Below are positions 56,195 to 64,000 of a stretch of DNA of 64,000 bases, in pieces. The stretch spans positions 1 to 64,000 of the forward strand of contig JAIXSE010000013.1 in NCBI GenBank assembly GCA_027484825.1, given 5' to 3'. Position 1 is the stretch's first letter. The number at the start of each line of letters is the position of its first letter. The notes under the pieces are model-generated. The model saw only the letters and a program-made list of their open reading frames with translations. It had not been told where the DNA came from and searched no databases. The position numbers and the translations under genes were made by a program. The DNA comes from Rubrivivax sp. (GTDB lineage Bacteria; Pseudomonadota; Gammaproteobacteria; Burkholderiales; Burkholderiaceae_C).

Positions 56195-57564
56195 TGAACA
56201 CCGTGCGCCGCGTCATCCTGCCCAGCCGCACCAGCTTGCGGGTGCTGCTGGGCCTGAGCCTGGCTTTCACGGCCGTCCTGGCAGCGGGCGTGCCGGTGGC
56301 CCTGGCCGGGCCTGTGGGCCTGGGCCTGCTGGCGGTGCTCGCCATTCTGGCTGCCGTCGACCTGTGGCGCAGCCTTCGGCTGTGGGGCCAAGTCGGCCCC
56401 CGGGTGGAGCGCTGGCTGCCAGCCGCCTTTGCGATCAATGCCTCGACCGAGCTGCGACTGGATCTGGTGAACGAGGGCCCGCTGGACTGGCAGGTGCAGG
56501 TGTTCGACCTGCTGGACCCGCTCTTCGATTTCGAGGGCCTGCCACGGTCCCTCGCGCTGGGGGCGCACTCGCGCACGCCGCTGCGGTTTCGCGTCACCGC
56601 GCGGCAGCGCGGCATGGCCACCCTTGGCCGCACGCAGCTGCTGTGGCGCACCCGCGCCGGTCTCTTCGAGGTCCGCCAGACGGTGGGCGAGGCCCGTCAG
56701 TTGCGGGTCTATCCCAACTTCGCGGCGCTGGCCCGTTATGCCTGGCTGTCCGGCGACCGGCGGCTGGCGCAGATGGGCATCAAGAACTTTGTCCAGCGCG
56801 GTCAGGGCACGGATTTCCGGCAACTGGCGGAATATCGCCGCGGAGATCCGCTGCGCCACCTGGATGTGAAGGCCTCGATGCGCCATCGCAAGCCGGTGGT
56901 GCGGGAGTACCAGGACGAGCGGGACCAGTGCGTGATGTTCCTGCTGGACTGCGGCCGTCGCATGCGGGCCGACGAAGGCTCGGACGGGCTGCGCGGCGCC
57001 AGCCATTTTGACGATGCGCTGGACGCGATGATGCTGCTGGCCTACGTGGCCCTGCAGGAGGGAGATGAGGTCGGCGCCATGACCTTCGGCTGCGCCGAGA
57101 CCGACCGCCGCGACTGCGCGCCACGCAAGGGCATGGGCACGCTCAATGCGTTGATGAACAAGATGCATGACCTGCAGCCGGGACATCATCACTCCGACTA
57201 CCTGGTGGCGGCCGAAGACATGTCCAAGCGGCTGCGCCGCCGCTCGCTGATCATCGTGCTGACCAACTTCCGCGATGAAGACGCGCCGGAACTGCGCCCC
57301 GCGCTGGCGCTGCTGCGGCGTCGGCATCTGGTGCTGCTGGCCAGTCTGCGCGAAACCGCGCTGGGCGCAATGCAGGAGCAGCCGATCCACGGCACCGAGG
57401 ACGCCGTGACCGTAGCCAGCGCCCACCTGCTGGCCCAGGCGCGGCAGGATGCCTTTGCGCGCGTGGTGGAGCGTGACCGGCTGTCGGTGGATGTGGAGCC
57501 ACACGCCCTGGCGGCAACGCTGGTGAACCGGTATCACCAGGTCAAGCGCTCAGGGCTGCTTTGA
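56194..57564 (+). CDS. DUF58-domain protein
   Basis: 456 residues. Two N-terminal membrane helices (VLLGLSLAFTAVLAAGVPVALAG), a beta-rich middle, the DUF58 signature GTDFRQLAEYRRGDPLRHLDVKASMRHRKPVVREYQDERDQ (in pieces around 205-245), then a von Willebrand A-like fold starting VMFLLDCGRRM with a degenerate MIDAS. Binding partner of MoxR by family and adjacency. Confidence 0.87.
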   Translation: MNTVRRVILPSRTSLRVLLGLSLAFTAVLAAGVPVALAGPVGLGLLAVLAILAAVDLWRSLRLWGQVGPRVERWLPAAFAINASTELRLDLVNEGPLDWQVQVFDLLDPLFDFEGLPRSLALGAHSRTPLRFRVTARQRGMATLGRTQLLWRTRAGLFEVRQTVGEARQLRVYPNFAALARYAWLSGDRRLAQMGIKNFVQRGQGTDFRQLAEYRRGDPLRHLDVKASMRHRKPVVREYQDERDQCVMFLLDCGRRMRADEGSDGLRGASHFDDALDAMMLLAYVALQEGDEVGAMTFGCAETDRRDCAPRKGMGTLNALMNKMHDLQPGHHHSDYLVAAEDMSKRLRRRSLIIVLTNFRDEDAPELRPALALLRRRHLVLLASLRETALGAMQEQPIHGTEDAVTVASAHLLAQARQDAFARVVERDRLSVDVEPHALAATLVNRYHQVKRSGLL

Positions 57565-57584
57565 TTTGTAAAGAGAGACTTGTC

Positions 57585-58133
57585 TTGAACGGAACGAGCT
57601 ACAACCAATACGCCCCGCCCACCGCGACCGTCTCCGACGTGGCACCGGAGACGACGGGCACCAGTGAACTGAACTACTGGTCGGCGAAGGGCCGCATCGG
57701 ACGCCTGCGCTACATAGCCTACAGCACTGGTGCCTCGATCCTGCACGGCACTGCGACCGCCCTGGCGACTGGGGTGTTCGGCGGGAACCAGACCCTGCTC
57801 ATCGGCAGCCTGGTCGCGCTCTACCTGGCCCTGATGGTATTCATCGTGCTGTGCGCCATCAAGCGCTGTCATGACCTGAACATCAGCGGCTGGTGGTGCC
57901 TGACGCTGGTGGTGCCCATCATCACCCTGCTGTTCGTCTTCGCGCCCGGCACCAAAGGCGGCAATCGCTTCGGCCCGCCGCCCCCGCCCAACACCACCGG
58001 TGTGAAGGTGCTGGGCTACCTGGTGCCGGTGATCTTTGCCATCGGCATCATCGCCGCCATCGCCCTGCCGAGCTACATCGCCTACCAGGCCAAGGCACGC
58101 GCCCCGGTGAGCCAACCGGTCGGCCAACCGTAA
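57585..58133 (+). CDS. DUF805-family membrane protein
   Basis: 182 residues. A soluble N-terminus, then WSAKGRIGRLRYIAYS and membrane helices with CAIKRCHDLNISGWWCL, the DUF805 core, and a final helix with a pilin-like AIGIIAAIALPSYIAYQAKA segment. A TTG start at 57585 with GAGAG upstream is the best-supported start. Function unknown. It follows DUF58 by 20 bp and may be the last gene of that operon. Confidence 0.75.
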   Translation: MNGTSYNQYAPPTATVSDVAPETTGTSELNYWSAKGRIGRLRYIAYSTGASILHGTATALATGVFGGNQTLLIGSLVALYLALMVFIVLCAIKRCHDLNISGWWCLTLVVPIITLLFVFAPGTKGGNRFGPPPPPNTTGVKVLGYLVPVIFAIGIIAAIALPSYIAYQAKARAPVSQPVGQP

Positions 58134-58233
58134 TCACGGCTGCCACCGCCACCGGGGCCTGACCGCGTCAGTGCCCCGGTCGCTCGCACAGGGCGGATCG
58201 TCGGGAGGACGACCGGAGACCCTGTGCGCGCAA

Positions 58234-58255
58234 TTGTGGACAGACTTGTCTACAA
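58234..58255 (+). promoter_or_regulatory. Putative operator of the TetR gene
   Basis: TTGT-N-GACA and TGTC-N-ACAA arms in a 22-bp imperfect palindrome (16 of 22 positions symmetric) ending 8 bp before the TetR ATG. It contains TACAAT (58251-58256), a possible -10 box. Likely an autoregulatory site. Confidence 0.6.
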
Positions 58256-58263
58256 TCATCCGC

Positions 58264-58917
58264 ATGAGCTCCTCCCGCATTCCTGACCCGCACCGGTCGG
58301 CGCCGCCGGCTGCTGATGATTCGTCCCCGGGTCCGGTGGCGCCTCCTGGACTTCTGGTGGACCCGGCGACGCTGGACAGCCTGCCCGCGCGGGACCGCAT
58401 CCTGCACACGGCCCATGATCTGTTCTACCGGGACGGCATCCGAGCCACCGGCATTGACCGGGTGATTGCCGAATCCCACGTCACCAAGGTCACCTTCTAC
58501 CGGCACTTTCCCAGCAAGAACGAATTGATCGTGCACTACCTCGCGCTGCGGCATGAGCGCTGGATGGGATGGTTCGTCGATGCCTTGCAGCGGCACGGCG
58601 GCCAGGGGGTGACGGCGCTCGTGGCGGGCTTGCAGGAATGGCTGGCGTCGCCCAGCTTCAGGGGCTGTGCCTTTCTCAACAGCGTCAGCGAGATGGGCAC
58701 CTCGCTGCCCGAAGCCATCTCCATCACCGCGCAGCACAAGGAAGACATGCGCGACGCCATCGGCACGCTGCTGCCGGCATCGCCTCAGCGCAAGCGGCAG
58801 GCGGCGGCGCTGGCCCTGGCGGTGGATGGCGCCATCGTCCAGACGCAATTCACCGGCAACTGTGACGAGCCGCTGCGTCAGCTTCAGTGGCTGGGCGAGC
58901 GAATCGTCGCCGCTTGA
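58264..58917 (+). CDS. TetR-family transcriptional regulator
   Basis: 217 residues. After a Pro-rich N-terminal tail, the HTH RDRILHTAHDLFYRDGIRATGIDRVIAESHVTKVTFYRHFPSKNELI (about 43-90) is typical, with a TetR_C ligand domain and FRGCAFLNSVSEMG, common in the branch that controls detoxification genes. A palindrome lies directly upstream. Convergent with the phosphoesterase gene (1 bp apart). Confidence 0.88.
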   Translation: MSSSRIPDPHRSAPPAADDSSPGPVAPPGLLVDPATLDSLPARDRILHTAHDLFYRDGIRATGIDRVIAESHVTKVTFYRHFPSKNELIVHYLALRHERWMGWFVDALQRHGGQGVTALVAGLQEWLASPSFRGCAFLNSVSEMGTSLPEAISITAQHKEDMRDAIGTLLPASPQRKRQAAALALAVDGAIVQTQFTGNCDEPLRQLQWLGERIVAA

Positions 58918-58918
58918 A

Positions 58919-59860
58919 TCAGCTGCGCGGCGCCGTGGCAGCGCCGTCCGCACCGGCGGTTTCGTCCGGTCGCACGGCGGCCTTGATCGAGAACATCACC
59001 CACTCCGGGCGCATGTTCAGACGCACCGGATAGATGCTCACGCCCAGCCCGCTGGTGATGTAGACGGTCCTGCGGTTCACCCGCACCCAGCCATGGGTCT
59101 GTTTCACCGGCCAGCCGTGCGGCGCCACGATGGAGCCGTGGAACGGAATCCAGACCTGTCCGCCATGGGTATGGGCTGCAACCGTCAGGCCGGTCTCACG
59201 CGGCAATGAGCGGGCGCTGGCGGGGTCATGCATGAAGGTGAGGGTCTTGGCGCCGGCAGGCACCTGGCGCAAGGCCTGGATTGGATCGCTGTGGCCGGTG
59301 GTGCGGTCGCCGATGCCCACCACCCAGACGCTGGTGCCCGGTAGACGCGCGGCATCGTTCTGCAGCACGGTCACGCCTGCGGCCTTGAGCGCCTGGGTGA
59401 ATCGCGGGCCGTTGGTCCACCAGTCGTGATTGCCCAGCACCGCATAGACCCCGTAACGTGCCTTGAGCTGGCCCAGCACCTCGGCCACCTGCTCGGGCGT
59501 GGTGCCGTCCTCGCCGCGTCCGGAAATGAAGTCGCCCGGCAGCAGGACCACGTCGGGCTGAGCCGCGTTGATGTCCGCCACGATGGACAGTGCGCGCGCC
59601 CGGGTCATCACGCTGCGCAGGGCGTCCTGCCCGATGTGCCAGTCGGAGGCCACCGCCACCTTCAGACCCGGCGGTCCGTCCCAGCCCGACACGGACACAT
59701 CGAACTGCCGCTGGGCCACCCAGCGCGGCTCGATCAGCACCGACCACACGGCCAGCAACACCAACACGAAAGCGAGCACCAGCAACAGCCGCAGCAAACG
59801 ACCGAACCAGCGGCGCAGAACCCCGACCACGGACAACGATGAAACGGAAGAAGCCGACAC
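58919..59860 (-). CDS. YkuE-like metallophosphoesterase
   Basis: 313 residues. N-terminal membrane anchor (LLRLLLVLAFVLVLLAVWSVLI) and calcineurin-like fold: ASDWHIG, LLPGDFISG, LGNHDWW, MHDP and HTHGGQ metal-binding motifs. Relatives such as LpxG/YkuE act on lipid phosphates or pyrophosphates at the membrane; substrate unknown. No ATG near the expected start; GTG at 59860 chosen (59866 possible). Divergent from the glycosyltransferase operon across about 170 bp. Confidence 0.8.
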   Translation of the reverse strand: MSASSVSSLSVVGVLRRWFGRLLRLLLVLAFVLVLLAVWSVLIEPRWVAQRQFDVSVSGWDGPPGLKVAVASDWHIGQDALRSVMTRARALSIVADINAAQPDVVLLPGDFISGRGEDGTTPEQVAEVLGQLKARYGVYAVLGNHDWWTNGPRFTQALKAAGVTVLQNDAARLPGTSVWVVGIGDRTTGHSDPIQALRQVPAGAKTLTFMHDPASARSLPRETGLTVAAHTHGGQVWIPFHGSIVAPHGWPVKQTHGWVRVNRRTVYITSGLGVSIYPVRLNMRPEWVMFSIKAAVRPDETAGADGAATAPRS

Positions 59861-60034
59861 GACCACCTGGCAATGAGCTGCTGTAGACCTGGAGAACCTC
59901 GGCATTGCGCTCGCACGCCGAGGCATTGTGCAGAGCGTCTGGAGGGTATCACCCGCAGAAGGCCGCAAGCTTCGTGACAGCCTGTTGACAGCTTTCTTCA
60001 GTGGCGGTTCAGCTTGGAAAGCCAGGATTCGCCC

Positions 60035-61147
60035 ATGGATACCTTCCTGTCCCCGGGGCATTTCCGGCCCTCGGAAGCGTTGAACGGCACTTTCAGCACG
60101 GGCCTTGCGACCGCCCAGGCGCCCGCAGTGGCGCAGCGCTTCCCCAACCGTGATGGCCTGCCGACGATATCCTGCATCGTGCCCAGCTTCAATGAAGCGG
60201 CCAGCCTGCGCGAGCTGCTCCCACAGCTGAGCGACGTGCTGCGCCTGCACTGCGCCCGCTGGGAAATTCTGGTGGTGGACGATGGCAGCAGCGATGACAG
60301 CGCCGAGGTGCTGCGCCAGCTGTCCACCCAGCCGCGCCTGAGCGGGCTGAAGGTGCTGCGCCTGTCCCGCAATTTCGGCAAGGAGGCGGCACTGAGCGCC
60401 GGGCTGGTCCAGGCCCGCGGGCAGGTGGTCATGATGCTGGACGCGGACCTGCAACACGACCCCGCGCTGATTCCGCAGTTTCTCGAGGCGTGGCGGCGGG
60501 GCGCGGACATGGTCTATGCCGTGCGCAGCTCCCGTGCCGATGAAGGCGGCCTCAAGCGCGTGGGCACCCGCCTCTTCTACAGCCTGCTCAACCGGGGCGC
60601 GCGTTTCGCGGTGCCGCCGGACGCCGGCGACTTCCGCCTGATGGACCGGCGCGTCGTGGACGCTCTGCTCGCCTTGCCCGAGCGCAACCGCTTCATGAAG
60701 GGCCTCTATGCCTGGGTCGGCTTCAACACCCAGGCCCTGCCCTACCAGCCGGCCGCACGTGCCCATGGCCACAGCAAGTTCCGCCCGCTGCGGCTGGCGC
60801 AACTGGCCCTGGACGGCCTGACCGCCTTCACCAACTGGCCGCTGCGCGCAGTCAGCGCCTGCGGCATCTTGCTGGCCGTCCCGGCGGTGCTGTATGGCCT
60901 CTACCTGAGCGTCATGTACCTGCTCTACGGCCACAACGTCAGCGGCTGGACCACCATCGTCGTCAGCCTGATGCTGTTCTGCGGACTGCAGCTGGTGTCG
61001 CTGGGCATCGTGGGGGAATACATCGGCCGCATCTTCGAAGAGGTGAAGGGCCGGCCGCTCTACCTGGTCAAGGAGCAATGGGGACAGGGGCTGGATGCCA
61101 CCGTCACGCCGCCGGCAGCCCTGGATCTCCTGCACCGGGGCCACTGA
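60035..61147 (+). CDS. Polyprenyl-phosphate glycosyltransferase (GT2, ArnC-like)
   Basis: 370 residues. GT-A domain at about 45-260: CIVPSFNEAASLRELLPQL, VVDDGSSDDSAEVL, LSRNFGKEAALSAGL, MMLDADLQHDP (DxD) and the HGHSKFRPLRL segment; two C-terminal membrane helices. The family moves a sugar onto undecaprenyl or dolichyl phosphate. The start at 60035 has AGGA at 7 nt; a TTG at 60014 is less likely. First gene of a three-gene unit with ArnT-like and deacetylase-like genes. Confidence 0.88.
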   Translation: MDTFLSPGHFRPSEALNGTFSTGLATAQAPAVAQRFPNRDGLPTISCIVPSFNEAASLRELLPQLSDVLRLHCARWEILVVDDGSSDDSAEVLRQLSTQPRLSGLKVLRLSRNFGKEAALSAGLVQARGQVVMMLDADLQHDPALIPQFLEAWRRGADMVYAVRSSRADEGGLKRVGTRLFYSLLNRGARFAVPPDAGDFRLMDRRVVDALLALPERNRFMKGLYAWVGFNTQALPYQPAARAHGHSKFRPLRLAQLALDGLTAFTNWPLRAVSACGILLAVPAVLYGLYLSVMYLLYGHNVSGWTTIVVSLMLFCGLQLVSLGIVGEYIGRIFEEVKGRPLYLVKEQWGQGLDATVTPPAALDLLHRGH

Positions 61148-62748
61148 TGAGAACTGCGATGAACGCAACAGCGCATGCGGCCCAAGGCCTTGGCGCGGAG
61201 CACCCACGCGAGCGCCTGCGCGAATGGGTCTGGGTGGCCCTGCTGACGCTGCTGTGGCTGGCCTGGAGCGCCGGCCTGCGCCCGCTGGAACTCCCGGACG
61301 AGGGCCGTTATGTCGGCGTGGCCTGGGAAGGTTTGCGCAGTGGCCAGTGGCTGGTGCCACTGCTCAACGGCGAGCCCTTCTTCCACAAGCCGCCGCTGTT
61401 CTACTGGATCACCGAAGCCTCGATGTCGCTGTTCGGCCATAACGCCCTGGCCGCACGGGCAGCACCGCTGCTGGGCGGCTGGATGGCCGCCCTGTCGCTG
61501 TGGATGCTGCTGCGCCGCTGGTCAGATGCCGCCCTGGCCAAGGCGGCCCTGGTGGTGCTGCTGGCCATGCCGCTGACCCTGCTGGGCAGCCAGTACGCCA
61601 ACCTCGACATGCTGGTCGCCGGCTGCGTCAGCGCCACCGTCTGCCTGGCAGCCGACGCGCTGCTGCGACACCAGCAGGGCCTGCCCTGGCGGCGCGTCAT
61701 GCTCGCCGCCCATGCGGTGGCCGGCCTGGGGGTGCTGGCCAAGGGCTTGATCGGCTTTGTTCTGCCGGGCCTCGTGATCGTCCTCTGGCTGGTCTGGCGC
61801 CGCCGCTGGCGCGACCTGCCGCTGCTGTTCTGGCCGCCCGGCCTGCTGGTGATGGCGGCGGTGGCCGCCCCCTGGTACTGGATGATGCAGATGCGCTTCC
61901 CGGAGTTCCTGCACTTCTTCTTCGTGGTGCAGCACTTCGAGCGTTTCTCCGGCAGCGGCTTCAACAATGCAATGCCCTTTTGGTTCTTCCCCGCCGTGTT
62001 GCTGGCCGCGTCCCTGCCGGCCCTGCCCTGGCTGGCGCTGGGACACCTGGGGACACGGCCGAAGCAGCCGCTCGACAACACCGGGCTGTCCGCCCTGATG
62101 GTGGTGTGGCTGGTGACGGTGGTGGTGTTCTTCTCGCTGCCACAGTCCAAGCTGGTGGGCTACATCCTGCCGGCTGTTCCGCCGCTTGCCGCGCTGGTGG
62201 CCCTGGCCTGGCAGCGACTGCAACCCGGGACCCGGCGCATGCGCCTGTGGGCCTGGGTGAGCCTGGCCGTGTCGGCGGCGCTCAGCCTCGGTGCCGTCAT
62301 CACCCTGACCGTCTCGCCGCTGCGCACCACGCGGGCGCTGGCGGAAGACCTGCGAGCGCAGCGGCAGGCCGGCGAGCCGGTGTTCATGCTCAACCGGTTT
62401 GACTACGACCTGCCGATGTATGCCGGGCTGGACACGCCTGTCTGGGTGGAGAGCGACTGGGGCACCGAAGATCCGATGGCGCGGGACAACTGGCGCAAGG
62501 AACTGGCTGAGACCCGCCGCTTCGCCCTGGGCACACAGACGTCTCACCTGATTGACGAACCTGCCCTGCTCAAGGCGCTCTGCCAGACCCCCACCGCCTG
62601 GGTGCTGGCGTCCACCCGGGACGCGCCCGCCCTGCCCTGGCTCAAGCCGATTGCTCCGGTATCCACCCGCCGGGGCGTGTCGCTGTGGCGGCTGAGTCCG
62701 TCGCAGCTGAAATGCGGTGGCAGTGGTGTTGGCGGTGGCGGCGGATGA
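61147..62748 (+). CDS. ArnT-like glycosyltransferase (GT83)
   Basis: 533 residues, about 12 membrane helices. ELPDEGRYVGVAWEGLRSGQWLVPLLNGEPFFHKPPLFYW holds the catalytic Asp-Glu and the FxKPP motif of the ArnT/PMT family; AKGLIGFVLPGLVI and SLPQSKLVGYILP follow. It would move a sugar from the lipid carrier made by the preceding enzyme to lipid A or another acceptor. It overlaps both neighbours (ATGA type). Confidence 0.86.
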   Translation: MRTAMNATAHAAQGLGAEHPRERLREWVWVALLTLLWLAWSAGLRPLELPDEGRYVGVAWEGLRSGQWLVPLLNGEPFFHKPPLFYWITEASMSLFGHNALAARAAPLLGGWMAALSLWMLLRRWSDAALAKAALVVLLAMPLTLLGSQYANLDMLVAGCVSATVCLAADALLRHQQGLPWRRVMLAAHAVAGLGVLAKGLIGFVLPGLVIVLWLVWRRRWRDLPLLFWPPGLLVMAAVAAPWYWMMQMRFPEFLHFFFVVQHFERFSGSGFNNAMPFWFFPAVLLAASLPALPWLALGHLGTRPKQPLDNTGLSALMVVWLVTVVVFFSLPQSKLVGYILPAVPPLAALVALAWQRLQPGTRRMRLWAWVSLAVSAALSLGAVITLTVSPLRTTRALAEDLRAQRQAGEPVFMLNRFDYDLPMYAGLDTPVWVESDWGTEDPMARDNWRKELAETRRFALGTQTSHLIDEPALLKALCQTPTAWVLASTRDAPALPWLKPIAPVSTRRGVSLWRLSPSQLKCGGSGVGGGGG

Positions 62749-63578
62749 ATCAAGCCCTCGACGCTCGCACGCTCGCGGTGCCCGCCCGGCACCGGCGACT
62801 GTGCATTTGCGCTGACGACTTCGGCCTGCATACCGCCGTCAACGACGCGGTGCTTTATCTGGTGGGCATGGGACGGCTGCAGGCCACCAGTGCGATGGTG
62901 GGGGCGCCGGCCTGGGCCAGCGGCGCGGCTGCGCTGGCCTCGATCGATGCCGACCATCTGGATGTGGGCCTGCATCTGGACCTCACCGAATTCCCCCTGA
63001 CCATTCCGGCCCGGAGCCTGGCGGGCTGGCTGCTGCAAGGCCTGCGGGACACGAAGGCCCTGCTGCGCGAAGTGCATGCCCAGATCGACGCCTTCGAACA
63101 GGCGCTGGGCCGCATGCCGGCCTATGTCGATGGCCACCAGCATGTGCATCAGTTTCCCGGCGTGCGGGACGCCCTGCTCACCGCGCTGACCGACCGCTAC
63201 CCGGGCCACCATCCCTGGTTGCGGTCCACCCGGCCCGGCGGTGGGGGCCTGAAGCCCCATGTCATCGATGCACTGGGCCGACGCGGCCTGGAACATCACG
63301 CGCAGGCCCTGGACTTCTTGCGCAACCGGCGCCTGCTGGGGGTGTACGGCTTTGATGGGGATGCCCATCGCTACCGGCATCATGTGGACGCCTGGCTGGC
63401 CAGCGCGCAGGACGGTGACTTGCTCATGTGCCATCCGGCCATCGCCCGAGTGCCGGGGGACGCCATTGCCGCCGCGCGCTGCCAGGAATTCTGGGTCTGG
63501 TCCGATCCAGCCCTGGCGCCATCGCTGATGGCGGGCGACCTGCAGCTCCTGCCGATGAGCCAGATGCTCAAGGGCTGA
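62745..63578 (+). CDS. ChbG/HpnK (YdjC)-family deacetylase
   Basis: 277 residues. CICADDFGLHTAVNDAV carries the Asp pair, GLHLDLTE the metal-binding His, and YVDGHQHVHQFPGV the His cluster of YdjC-type carbohydrate deacetylases. By context it may deacetylate or deformylate a lipid-linked sugar, as ArnD does, but from a different family. ATGA overlap with the ArnT-like gene. Confidence 0.82.
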   Translation: MNQALDARTLAVPARHRRLCICADDFGLHTAVNDAVLYLVGMGRLQATSAMVGAPAWASGAAALASIDADHLDVGLHLDLTEFPLTIPARSLAGWLLQGLRDTKALLREVHAQIDAFEQALGRMPAYVDGHQHVHQFPGVRDALLTALTDRYPGHHPWLRSTRPGGGGLKPHVIDALGRRGLEHHAQALDFLRNRRLLGVYGFDGDAHRYRHHVDAWLASAQDGDLLMCHPAIARVPGDAIAAARCQEFWVWSDPALAPSLMAGDLQLLPMSQMLKG

Positions 63579-63703
63579 CACGCCCCCGGCCCCCCCGCGC
63601 CTCCTCCTCTTTGCGGACATCCGCAGCAAGTCAGGCCACGTGCGCTACGATGGGCTGGTTGTGGCACTTCAACGCACGCCCCACACAACCGGAGGATTTC
63701 GCG

Positions 63704-63844
63704 ATGGCCACCAAACCCAACTATCAGTTCGAAAAACGTCAGCGCGAGCTGGCCAAGCAGAAGAAGAAGCAGGAAAAGGCGCAGCGCAAGACCGCGCCCA
63801 CCCCCGGAGAGACCGCACCGGCGGACCTCAAGGATCCCGGCTGA
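63704..63844 (+). CDS. Small basic conserved protein, unknown function
   Basis: 46 residues, MATKPNYQFEKRQRELAKQK onward, very Lys/Gln/Arg-rich with a Pro/Ala/Asp tail. A strong GGAGG ribosome-binding site lies 8 nt upstream, supporting translation. Proteins of this pattern are common in Burkholderiales (recalled). The stop codon lies inside a short tandem repeat. Confidence 0.7.
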   Translation: MATKPNYQFEKRQRELAKQKKKQEKAQRKTAPTPGETAPADLKDPG

Positions 63845-63872
63845 GCGGCTGAGCGCCTGAGCGCCTGAGCGG
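63841..63872. repeat. Four 8-bp tandem copies of CTGAGCGS
   Basis: CTGAGCGG, CTGAGCGC, CTGAGCGC, CTGAGCGG head to tail, starting within the last codon and stop of the small basic protein gene and ending 7 bp before the receiver gene stop. Confidence 0.75.
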
Positions 63873-63879
63873 CGTTGGC

Positions 63880-64000
63880 TCACTCGCCCTTGTCCAACAC
63901 CGCCCGCACGCGGGCGGCCAGCTCATCCAGGGTGAAGGGCTTGCCCAGCAGTTCCACCCCGGCATCCAGCACCCCGTTGTGCACCACTGCATTGCGGGTG
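63880..64000 (-). CDS. C-terminal receiver domain of a sensor/hybrid kinase (partial)
   Basis: Only the last 39 residues are visible: TRNAVVHNGVLDAGVELLGK, then PFTLDELAARVRAVLDKGE and a stop. The GKPFT lysine motif and final helix are the end of a response-regulator receiver; the TRNAVVHNG..LDAGVEL form is common in hybrid histidine kinases. The rest is beyond the right edge. Confidence 0.7.
   Translation of the reverse strand, partial: TRNAVVHNGVLDAGVELLGKPFTLDELAARVRAVLDKGE

Noticed and set aside
58919-61360. One 813-residue protein covering the phosphoesterase and the opposite strand of the glycosyltransferase
   Set aside because: Only residues after about 59860 have protein-like composition and family motifs; the upstream part is antisense to a well-supported GT2 gene.

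Overview
The window is a GC-rich chromosomal segment of a betaproteobacterium. Gene content and order point to Burkholderiales, probably of the Roseateles/Mitsuaria/Rubrivivax group: pilS-pilR next to ypjD-ffh, a hisC-hisB-hisH-hisA-hisF block, rsmD-coaD-ferredoxin, and a RDD/SpoIIM/DUF4129/DUF4350/MoxR/DUF58 cluster. This placement is inference from protein motifs; no search was run.

Layout. 1-9.9 kb holds a partial class Ia ribonucleotide reductase gene (nrdA) with an upstream NrdR-like box, the PilS/PilR two-component pair, a CcsA/YpjD membrane protein, and the SRP pair ffh and ftsY, convergent on a shared terminator. 10-12.6 kb looks accessory: tRNA-Met(CAT), an HTH/PIN toxin-antitoxin pair, a DUF4304 protein and a broken alpha/beta-hydrolase gene. 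12.6-18.6 kb carries redox and hydrolase genes with LysR, GlxA-type and SDR neighbours, and a 3-methyladenine DNA glycosylase. 18.6-21.7 kb is a galactarate catabolism operon (gudP-garD) under a large palindromic operator. 21.8-24.4 kb holds a REC-DUF3369 regulator and cobS-cobC. 24.4-30.6 kb is one long leftward gene chain: VapBC-like toxin-antitoxin, hisC, hisB, hisH, hisA, hisF, rsmD, coaD and ferredoxin. 30.6-35.9 kb encodes Csu-type (spore coat U) fimbriae with chaperone and usher. 35.9-41.9 kb has an old yellow enzyme, a CsgG-like lipoprotein, a hybrid histidine kinase and an RlmI-like methyltransferase.

41.9-44.3 kb is the most notable part: a retron. A 458-residue reverse transcriptase with YADD and VTG motifs is preceded, on the same strand, by a 154-nt segment with the full architecture of a retron msr-msd RNA: 16-nt terminal inverted repeats, an AGC priming context directly after the first repeat, two msr hairpins, a long msd stem, and a -10 box placed to start transcription at the first repeat. 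The RT resembles the myxobacterial Mx162 type, with a long N-terminal extension, and no obvious toxin/effector gene sits beside it.

44.3-49.9 kb carries a CPA1 Na+/H+ antiporter, a Fic protein with its own 33-bp-phased operator array, katG and a tautomerase. 50.1-58.1 kb is a tightly overlapping membrane/chaperone operon (two RDD proteins, SpoIIM, DUF4129, DUF4350, MoxR, DUF58), followed by a DUF805 protein. 58.2-63.8 kb has a TetR regulator with its operator, a metallophosphoesterase, and a three-gene lipid/glycan modification operon (ArnC-like, ArnT-like, ChbG/HpnK-like). The right edge cuts a receiver-domain gene.
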